A DNA stretch of 64,000 nucleotides from Atopsyche davidsoni (lineage: Eukaryota; Arthropoda; Insecta; Trichoptera; Hydrobiosidae), in contig JAILWY010000008.1 in NCBI GenBank assembly GCA_022113835.1, positions 7,754,501-7,818,500 of the forward strand. The letters are read 5' to 3'. Positions 41,377 through 49,129 of this stretch are shown here, piece by piece. The notes under the pieces were generated by a model. It did no database searches. It was given only the letters and a program-made list of their open reading frames with translations, and had not been told where the DNA came from. A program made the translations under genes and the position numbers. The first letter of the stretch is position 1. Every line of letters begins with the position of its first letter.

Positions 41377-41424
41377 CTTAGTGGGGACATTTTGCAGGAG
41401 GCGAAGCTGTGAGAGGGAAAGCTC
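41377..41424 (-). other. Probable 5' exon of Vha44
   Basis: A 48-bp block bounded by a good acceptor (pyrimidine tract then CTAG before 41424) and a donor GTATTT after 41377, lying 224 bp upstream of the first coding exon. It contains an upstream ATG in another frame that would end after six codons if spliced to the coding exon. In the main frame all 16 codons are open and run without a stop into the Vha44 start exon, so a longer N-terminus is possible if a further upstream exon supplies an ATG. I favour a 5' UTR exon because subunit C proteins start at the [10 protein letters not shown] ATG. Confidence 0.5.
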
Positions 41425-41725
41425 CTAGGGGGAAAAGGAACAGGAATTAAGAAATGCAAAGGAGTAAAAAGGAAGGGTGTTTATTTTTAGCATTTCTAGC
41501 ATAAAATATATAGTGTATGTTATGAATAACAAATATGACAACTTTATGACATGTATAAAGAATAAGAAGATGATAATACTGATCGTTCACTGTATCGCTG
41601 TCTTAGAATTATTTGATAAATACAGGTGAAGATTTAAATTTTTTTTGTTATAAAATTGAAGTAAAAACAAATTTGAGGATTCGGTTAAGTTTGGCAATAT
41701 CTTCCGATCTCTATTTCTTGCAGAG

Positions 41726-42472
41726 TCAGTTTTGTCCAGACCACAAACCTCCGATGCACAAACCGCCGGCATATAATATACGAATAATCAGACTACCTAG
41801 GATCGTAAAAACCGTTTTCACAAAATCATCCTCTATTGCTTGAAAATTCGAAGGCTGCGCTTCAACTCGTGTAGGCAAATATTTTTCCCCTGCTCTGTGT
41901 TTTATATCATCATTGACTTTGACATCATCTTCTTTGATCTCCAAAAAAGAGCTACAATCTAATGTACTGTTTCCCGTTTCGTCCAAGAGAACATTATGGA
42001 CATTGAATGGAAAACTCTTGGAGATTACACGCAATTGTATGCAATTTTCTGAAAGATGATTTTTCACTGTACTGATTTCCGATTCTGTAAAACTTGAATC
42101 CTGAAGACTAAATTTTACTTTAGAATTCTTCTTCAAGTTAGATTTTCTCTTCATTAAGGAATGGTCTTTTACCATGGTGTCCTCTGTGATGCTCAAATTT
42201 GATCTTCCTCTGTTGATTTTCACCAAGGACTGACTTCCTCCCGCTTCGGGCTCTATTTCACTGCTATCTAGATTTCCTGACAAACGATTACGTCTCGTGG
42301 CGGTTTCCATTGCTCTCAATATCGAATCTCGTTTTTCCATTCTCCCTGATTGGTGACTTTTTCTAGAAATGAGTCTTCTAATTTGGACCGAACTTTGGAA
42401 ATCAAATTTACAAATATTTTGCTCGGTTTTACTATTTTTTTTATTTTTACTTTCTTTAGAAATTTTGAAACA
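41726..42472 (-). CDS. Unrecognised open frame with hydrophobic C-terminus, nested in Vha44 5' intron
   Basis: The frame is open for 248 codons from 42472 to a TGA ending at 41726; the first in-frame ATG is at 42340, giving 204 aa (start MEKRDSILRAMETATRRN). A possible acceptor (AATAG) falls exactly at 42473, so this may be the last exon of a spliced gene. The product is polar and Ser/Lys/Glu-rich with no domain I know. It ends in about 28 mostly hydrophobic residues (FVKTVFTILGSLIIRILYAG and following) and a short tail, as in a tail-anchored membrane protein. A second frame, 42528-42316, overlaps its start and could indicate a different first exon. It is on the same strand as Vha44. An open frame this long in such AT-rich DNA is unlikely by chance, but I cannot name it. 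Confidence 0.45.
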   Translation of the reverse strand, partial: CFKISKESKNKKNSKTEQNICKFDFQSSVQIRRLISRKSHQSGRMEKRDSILRAMETATRRNRLSGNLDSSEIEPEAGGSQSLVKINRGRSNLSITEDTMVKDHSLMKRKSNLKKNSKVKFSLQDSSFTESEISTVKNHLSENCIQLRVISKSFPFNVHNVLLDETGNSTLDCSSFLEIKEDDVKVNDDIKHRAGEKYLPTRVEAQPSNFQAIEDDFVKTVFTILGSLIIRILYAGGLCIGGLWSGQN

Positions 42473-43410
42473 CTATTGTTTATTTTTGTGTCTAAATAAA
42501 CATTGTTACCGTGGTTATCAAATAACACATCACAAACAATATATAATAAATATGTTTTTTAATATATTTCATAAATCATTGGCGTACAATGCATACAAGC
42601 AAAAAGCACTATTAGTATTATTTTTGAATTAAATTTTAATTACTTTTAAATCAAAATATTAGATATAAACTAACAATTAATTTTGTATGTAATGAATCAA
42701 ACTAGTCATATTGAAATATTTTATTATTAACTAGTATATTATCGCTATTATAAGCACTGTAATTTTTAAAAAAAATATTTACTTATTACATACATATTCT
42801 TTGTTGAGATATATATGGAAGCAGAGATTTTTATCTTAGTTTGATGGTGGGATAAAGATACCATTAAGAGAATAATCTCCCGTATCGGCAAGTATTACTT
42901 ATGACATATATTTAAAATAATTATAAATATTTAACACCAAATTTACCTCCCAGATTGCACATGATTAATTGCATTATTAAAATTGCGCTCTTCGCGAATT
43001 CAATTGTATGGCATGCGACAATATGTAACTTAAACAATGTAAGATCAAATTGGGTATGTCTGACATAAGATACGTCAAACTTTATTAAAAACTATGAGAG
43101 AAATCATCCCTTATAGAGAAAATCGATGAACAAAAGTATGCGAGTGTTAAATACTTGATAGACAGAAATATGTTGAAGGTTTCAGGTATAGTTAGTACAT
43201 AGTCTCCACACGCCTTCTTCGAGAGCAAGTCTACAAGCTTGGATAGCCGATTTTAGTTACGGGAAAACTCATTTCATAGGACATCCCCTAATCGAAATGT
43301 AAATCATTCGGCAAGGGGTTTGTCCTTATTTTGGCATATAAATACAAAATAGACCGTGTGAGCCGATATTATGTAAGAGGATAGTCGATATATTGGTTGT
43401 GGAAACTTAC

Positions 43411-43515
43411 ATTTGGATTGGGCGGGTCGAAATTTCAATTTTAATACTCCGAATTGAGTATTTGCAATAAATCACAAGACAACACGGGATCACTCCCAGG
43501 CTACCGCCATTAAAA
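43411..43515 (-). other. Probable first noncoding exon of Vha44
   Basis: On the minus strand a GC-richer patch just inside a TCACGTGAC box is followed about 100 bp later by a strong donor, GTAAGT at 43410-43405. This fits a transcription start near 43.51 kb and a short leader exon whose intron runs to the 41424 exon. The same leader could instead, or also, serve the unrecognised open frame at 41726-42472, which lies in that intron on the same strand. The start position is approximate. Confidence 0.45.
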
Positions 43516-43600
43516 TTCACGTGACGCCGTGCTGCGCTCTGCCGTCAGACTTGATCACTGTCAGCTGTTTTTATAGTCTATGACAGCTGCTAAAAATTAA
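43500..43600 (-). promoter_or_regulatory. Vha44 promoter region with CLEAR/Mitf E-box
   Basis: TCACGTGAC is at 43517-43525, with the palindromic CACGTG core at 43518-43523. An ATGGCGG-type (YY1/Pho-like) motif is read on the minus strand at about 43503-43512, and AACAGCTGACAG-like E-box sequence sits near 43560-43585. GTCACGTGA is the CLEAR consensus bound by MITF/TFEB proteins, which are known to drive V-ATPase genes in flies and mammals. Its place at the expected start of a V-ATPase subunit gene is what makes the call. Occupancy is inferred. Confidence 0.5.
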
Positions 43601-43944
43601 TTTAAAAAATCAAATACGACATTACATAAAATAAAAAATAAATTCAATTAACCAAAAAAATATTTGATTGATTAAAATTCACAAATATGCGATTTAAAAA
43701 ATATTTTTAAATGTGTTACGTAACATTGTATTGTTTATGGTACAATAATGTTCATGCTGAAAAATTACAAGAAATAAGTTATTTATCACTTATTATATTT
43801 TAAAATAATATTTTCAAGTAATAATATCACTGTTATATTTGTTTTAATATGAATAAGTTAAAAATTCAATGTCAAACTCTCTATTGGTATTCATAGACAT
43901 CTGCCTCGATTGTTTTTCAGAAATGACAGTTGTCTACTCTTGCA

Positions 43945-43952
43945 GTAGATCG
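43945..43952. repeat. Left target-site duplication of the MITE
   Basis: GTAGATCG, matched exactly at 44313-44320. Confidence 0.8.
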
Positions 43953-44312
43953 GGTACTTGTCTTTTATCCGACCACCAAAAAACATTGTCCTATTATTTT
44001 GCTTTTTTTTATTGGCAACAGTGTCTATTTTTTGCTTCTTTTGTTGGCAACAGCGAGTCTCGTCATAGAAATGAAAGTTTTTTTTCAATTTTGTATCGTA
44101 TATTTTACAAACAATGAAAAAACGGTTATCTTTGACGGTTAGGTTAGGTTAGGTTAGGTTAATACTTTAAATTAAATAAATAAACAATACGTGTTTTCTC
44201 GCCAATAGACACTGTTGCCAACAAAAGAAGCAAAAAATAGACACTGTTGCCAATAAAAAAAAACAAAATAATAGGACAATGTTTTTTGGTGGTCGGATAA
44301 AAGACAAGTACC
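43953..44312. mobile_element. 360-bp fold-back MITE with 8-bp target duplication
   Basis: The ends are GGTACTTGTC and GACAAGTACC. Arms of 101 bp (43953-44053 and 44212-44312) are near-perfect reverse complements, separated by a 158-bp loop that holds (GGTTA)5. The element is flanked by the direct repeat GTAGATCG at 43945-43952 and 44313-44320, an 8-bp target duplication typical of hAT-like and some other cut-and-paste transposons. It has no coding capacity; the small frames inside it are incidental. It sits in the intergenic space between the divergent genes Vha44 and mRpL24, ending 45 bp before the mRpL24 ATG. Confidence 0.85.
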
Positions 44313-44320
44313 GTAGATCG
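44313..44320. repeat. Right target-site duplication of the MITE
   Basis: GTAGATCG, matched exactly at 43945-43952. Confidence 0.8.
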
Positions 44321-44357
44321 TGATTATTTTTATAGGTTATAATTGTCTAATCTCAAC

Positions 44358-46594
44358 ATGAGACTTATTTCTTATTTAGGCGCCAAAGTTGGTGACCTAA
44401 CAAAAAAGTTCTCTAATTTACCAGAATCATATATCAAACGGTCTATGGAGCAGGTATTTAATGTTATGTGAAAGTCAAAATATTGCAGGAAAGTGCCTCC
44501 CAAAGCGAAGCAATACACAGTTTTATTCCTTCTTTAGGTGTATTGGAAAACTCCACGCGGATACCCTCAGTATATGCCCAAAACAGTTGCTCGTAGGAAA
44601 TTCAGATTCACAACAAATCGACCATGGACCATGCAATTCTCTCATCAGAACATGACAAATTCCCACCGCAAGAAGGTCTTCGTAGAGCCTGTTGGAGAGT
44701 GGTCATTCTTCAAGTATGTTTATACCATAAATAAAACAATTCATTAACTACCATTCTATGGAAACCATACTCATCAAAACTCTTTACTGTGAAATAACTG
44801 TAAAATAATGTCTAACGTTGTTTTAATTTATAAAAAAAGATCCATAAATCTTTGTAGCTGCTTCAATTTTATTTGTTTTTTTTTAAATTTATTAATTTTA
44901 TAAAAAATTCAAAACGATTGAGTCTATTATCATTAAGTTACAAAACCATGGTGGGTTAATGTTTAACCATCAGGTAGTCATAATTTTATGTGACTGCGTA
45001 TTATGTTCTTAAAACAAGTTGTCAAATTGAATGGGGGCTTAATGTCGATCCACATAATATATTGTACAATTATTATTATAGGGGTGACAGAGTACAGGTC
45101 ATGGTTGGCAAGGACAAGGGAAAGCAAGGGATTATTTCTCAAGTTATTCAGGAGCGCAATTGGGTCATCGTTGATGGACTTAACACACATCTGCGAAACG
45201 TAAGTTACTAAATGTAGTAAATACTATGTCAAAGGCAAATCAGGCTGACTAAAACAAGACTAATGCAGCCTTACTTAGATTATTTTAATCTGTCAAGATC
45301 TAATACTTCTAGAAATAAAACGATGCATACATAATTTGCTAGGGATGCCCAATGTTCCCCACAGGAGTCCCACAGGATAACGTACATCACTAGAGTGATC
45401 TGTCCTGCAAAATTAACAGATTTCAACTATATTATTATCATTATTTGACTGTATATTTTAGGTTGGCAAGGAGAAAAATTTCCCAGGGATTTACATCCAG
45501 TCAGAATCCCCTCTTCTCGTAACAAACCAGGTGCTACTTGTGGACCCCGAGACCTTAAGCCCGACTGAAATTGAATGGCGCTTTACTGAGGAAGGACAAA
45601 GGGTAACTCAGATCTTGAATACCTAGTATTAAACTCTAATTTTAGTAGAAAGACTCAAATTAGTTTTATTTTAATAGATTCAATTTAAAAAATAAACTTT
45701 GGTGAGTTATATATTCTTATACCTCTAAATATTTATAAGTAAGAAGGATCAAGTATCAATGGCTTCAATAAGCATTCTTTGAAGTCTGAATGATCAGATG
45801 TTTTCTTCAAAATATTGACTGTACAATAATAATCTTTACAAATTACTGTAAAACAATAAATATGAGTAATTGAGGAAGGATTAGGGTGATTAGATATTCT
45901 TGGGTGTTAGGCTACTTGATATTTTTTCTGTCTTCAACGTTTCCAAAAATCCCTAGAGATGACCCCAGCACCGGGACCAAAAAGTAGGACAGAATACGTC
46001 AAGCAGCTCAACACCCAAGAAGCCACAAAATAATAGATTTTATTTTATTTACATGTAGGTTCGAGTTTCCCTTGCGTCAAGTCGCATCATCCCTGTACCA
46101 ACCCAATCTGAAGAAACCAAGGATTATAAGAGCAAGAGCTTGTATCTGGAGAGTACTGAGAAAGATACAACCGCCGACACCATCAAGAAGGTCACTCTCA
46201 TCTCACTTAGCATAAAAACCTTAGCAATTTGATGTTCAAAAGGCCACGATACCGACCTGCCAATCTGGCCACCTTGTGCCCCACAAACAAGTGCAGATAG
46301 TTGACTCACAGAGTTTAAGAAGGCAGTCTATACAAACGATTATAAATCAAAATTCTTGCTACCTCAGAAGAGAGAATAATGTTCCCTTCTTGTCACTTGA
46401 GGCTTCTTTCTCTGGAATAAATCAAAATAATTAAGTAGTTTAGGCATACGTTAACTCATTTATAACTTTTTTAATAAAATATCATTTAATTTCAGATTAC
46501 TTTCTCACCACAATTGAAAACATTTGAAATGGAGATAATGGAAGAAATGGGTATCCAAGAAGACAGAGTGCCTATTAAGACATACTGGTACTAG
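44358..46594 (+). CDS. mRpL24: Mitochondrial ribosomal protein L24 (uL24m), 6 exons, 253 aa
   Basis: Exons are 44358-44453, 44538-44713, 45082-45199, 45462-45602, 46059-46190 and 46496-46594; lengths sum to 762 bp with all phases closing and a TAG stop. The start MRLISYLGAK gives a family-length protein. The middle carries the KOW motif GDRVQVMVGKDKGKQGIISQ, then GLNTHLRNVGK and the uL24m-specific extension with TEIEWRFTEEGQR and RVSLASSRIIP. The C-terminus is EEDR-type sequence ending TYWY. The protein is a large-subunit component of the mitochondrial ribosome, imported after synthesis; the basic, Arg/Lys-containing N-terminus fits a presequence. It is divergent from Vha44. The first exon starts 37 bp after the MITE target duplication, so the MITE lies in the 5' UTR or core promoter. 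ATTAAA at 46626-46631 is a candidate poly(A) signal. Confidence 0.94.
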
Positions 46595-47638
46595 TTTTAG
46601 GTAGTGTAATTAGTGAAATCGTCATATTAAATTGCATATTTAAAGTACAAGTTGTTTCATTACACATGTCCATGTTAATTCAAATTCGTGTCGAGTCCTG
46701 TGATATCCTTTATAAATTAAGTCCATTTTTATAACAGATGAGGTTCTGCATTAACATTAATCATAATAAATAATAGGTATGGTAGAGGCTCCTTAAATTC
46801 ACGTTTCTCCAGATTTAACGCTTTAAATACTGTCCCATATTGATTTGATAGTTTTTTTAATGTTGATATTCTACAATTATATAAGTTTTCCAACAAAAAG
46901 CTGAGGTTATTAAAATAAGCCTCCAATTTTCCTTAATTACTGCAGCAGTTTGCTTAGATGGTCAATATTCAAAATATTTGCTTTCTGCATTATAGAGTAG
47001 TTACTAATGAAAATTGAAAATCCCTCGTTTTCGAAGAGCGAAATTCGGTTTTCTTATTGATGAATAAACAAGTGGTGTCTTTATATAATAAAATTATTAT
47101 TGTGTATTTGTAAATTTCACGACTTCATTTGAATGTCTTGAAAAACTTGATTATTTGATCATATGATAGTTTATGTTGGAAACACCATATTTTAATATAT
47201 GTCGCTAATCAATATTCAAATAGTTGTTTATTTTACTTTCGTGATATCTACAGTGCCTATTCGTGACAATATCAACAATCGGCCAAGTGTCTCGTGTAAT
47301 AGGCGAACGGCCATCGGCCTGATCCATGAACCAAAAACCACAATTTGAGTAAACTATATTTATTTAAAAATCAATCAAATCTTTTTTATTTTGTTATTTC
47401 ATTGCATTTTTTTAGCTATTATATTTTAAGAACAATTAAAATAATATATATATATATATAAATTTCATACAACAATGACCTTTTAGTACAAGTACTTAGC
47501 AATACATACATTAATATTTAATTATACCATTTTTCACCAAAATTATAAATAACACAAATGTGATATAAATAACTGTTATAATTTTTCAAATACAATATAT
47601 ATTTTCAGTGTTGTATTAGGCTTGTTTTATATTCATTG
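46595..47638. other. Intergenic stretch, no gene seen
   Basis: AT-rich DNA downstream of mRpL24, with a short (TA)n at about 47442-47461. The five bases CATTG at 47634-47638 are the left target duplication of the adjacent LTR element. Confidence 0.6.
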
Positions 47639-48246
47639 TATACTGGACGTATAAAGACTGTATTTATTTATAGGTGTGTTGGATTTCAGGGATGGGTGCT
47701 TCGTATCTCTCAGCTTGGCATCAGACGCAGGGAGAGCAGTTTTCAGGCTGATCTTTACTAAGCTTATCGCAAGAGAGATACGTCGCAGGAAAGGGAGGTC
47801 TTCACAGAAACAACTCGTTCTTGACTCTGATTTTATTGGGCCCGGACATGGGGTTTATATACAGAAAATATAAGTACATTGGAATGTTAAAAGTAAACAA
47901 CCCAAAGGGATTAACAACAGGAATGTACAGATGTCAGTTAAACCCTGGGACCCAAGCCGGGGAAAACACCTTTTAGCGGCGCTCTAAACAGTGCACATAA
48001 GAGATCTCTAAAAGGATTAGTAGCACAGCTGGCCATTTAAATCTGGGATTCTCTCTGTACCTTTCTTAGGGAAAACACCTCTTAGCGGCGCGCTCAAACA
48101 ATATACCGTCATAAACCTAGAAATCCCGCCGTCAATGTGCAGGTGGGCACTTAAAAGGGATAATATTCCATCGCACACCTGCAAATATGCACGTGGACAT
48201 TTCAGCGCGTAAATCCCGACGATCCAGTGATATGACGTCCGGTACA
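47639..48246 (-). repeat. 3' LTR of the BEL/Pao element
   Basis: Second copy of the 608-bp LTR. Its internal border abuts a purine run, and its outer border abuts the target duplication CATTG. Short open frames inside (65 aa plus strand, about 85 aa minus strand) are repeated identically in the other LTR and are not genes. Confidence 0.9.
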
Positions 48247-49129
48247 CTCCCCTCATTCGGGTCTGCGCGAATTCTTGATCCATGTCGGCTGGTCGTCGGT
48301 ATTCGGCATCGGCGGATGTGTGGGCGAACGTCGGGCTTGGTGTAGACGGAGGCGATGAGGGCGTCGGGGCGACCGGGACGGCGGCGAGGGCGTCGGGGCG
48401 GCCAGCGGCGGCGGCGAGGGCGTCGGGGCGACCGGGGCGGCGGCGAGGGCGTCGGGGCGACCGGGGCGGCGGCGAGGGCGTCGGGGCGGCCAGCGGCGGC
48501 GGCGAGGGCGTCGGGGCGACCGGGGCGGCGGCGAGGGCGTCGGGGCGGCCAGCGGCGGCGGCGAGGGCGTCGGGGCGACCGGGGCGGCGGCGAGGGCGTC
48601 GGGGCGACCGGGGCGGCGGCGAGGGCGTCGGGGCGGCCAGCGGCGGCGGCGAGGGCGTCGGGGCGACCGGGGCGGCGGTGAGGGCGTCGGGGCGACCGGG
48701 GCGGCGGCGAGGGCGTCGGGGCGGCCAGCGGCGGCGGCGAGGGCGTCGGGGCGACCGGGGCGGCGGCGAGGGCGTCGGGGCGGCCAGCGGCGGCGGCGAG
48801 GGCGTCGGGGCGACCGGGGCGGCGGCGAGGGCGTCGGGGCGACCGGGGCGGCGGCGAGGGCGTCGGGGCGGCCAGCGGCGGCGGCGAGGGCGTCGGGGCG
48901 ACCGGGGCGGCGGCGAGGGCGTCGGGGCGACCGGGGCGGCGGCGAGGGCGTCGGGGCGGCCGGGGCGGCGGCGAGGGCGTCGGGGCGACCGGGGCGGCGG
49001 CGAAGGCATCGGCGCGGCCGGGGTGGCGGCGACGGCGAGGCGGCCGCGGCGGCGGGTAGCCGGCGCAGCAGTTAGGCCAGCGTTGAAGCAAAGCGTTTGT
49101 CCGTACGCTCTGATTTCAACAAATCCCAT
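48017..49129 (-). CDS. Repeat-encoded open frame downstream of gag, runs into the 3' LTR (370 codons)
   Basis: This frame overlaps the end of gag by 58 bp in another phase. Nearly all of it is the translation of the 29-30-bp GC-rich array, producing a 29-residue cycle with AAAPVAPTPSPPP and RRPRRR segments; because 29 is not a multiple of three, the unit is read in all three frames in turn. The last 85 or so codons are LTR sequence. All frames on both strands are open here because the unit lacks stop codons. I doubt that it is a selected protein; a frameshift product from Gag is conceivable. Confidence 0.25.
   Translation of the reverse strand: MGFVEIRAYGQTLCFNAGLTAAPATRRRGRLAVAATPAAPMPSPPPRSPRRPRRRPGRPDALAAAPVAPTPSPPPRSPRRPRRRRWPPRRPRRRPGRPDALAAAPVAPTPSPPPLAAPTPSPPPRSPRRPRRRRWPPRRPRRRPGRPDALTAAPVAPTPSPPPLAAPTPSPPPRSPRRPRRRPGRPDALAAAAGRPDALAAAPVAPTPSPPPLAAPTPSPPPRSPRRPRRRPGRPDALAAAAGRPDALAAVPVAPTPSSPPSTPSPTFAHTSADAEYRRPADMDQEFAQTRMRGVYRTSYHWIVGIYALKCPRAYLQVCDGILSLLSAHLHIDGGISRFMTVYCLSAPLRGVFPKKGTERIPDLNGQLCY
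48247..48258 (-). promoter_or_regulatory. Polypurine tract
   Basis: The minus strand reads GAATGAGGGGAG directly before the TGTACC of the 3' LTR, the normal site and composition for plus-strand priming. It also fixes the LTR edge at 48246. Confidence 0.7.
48350..49040. repeat. GC-rich tandem array, 29-30-bp unit, about 23 copies
   Basis: The unit begins GAGGGCGTCGGGGCGACC on the plus strand and alternates with a variant containing GCGGCCAGCGGCGGC. It lies in the 3' part of the LTR element, between gag and the polypurine tract. The copies are nearly identical, as expected for recent slippage or unequal exchange. Confidence 0.9.

Noticed and set aside
43869..44142. Frames of 65-82 codons near the mRpL24 promoter
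   Set aside because: They run through the MITE arm and loop and are not conserved-looking.
47676..47873. 65-codon frame repeated at 51888-52085
   Set aside because: It lies wholly in the LTR and is duplicated only because the LTR is.
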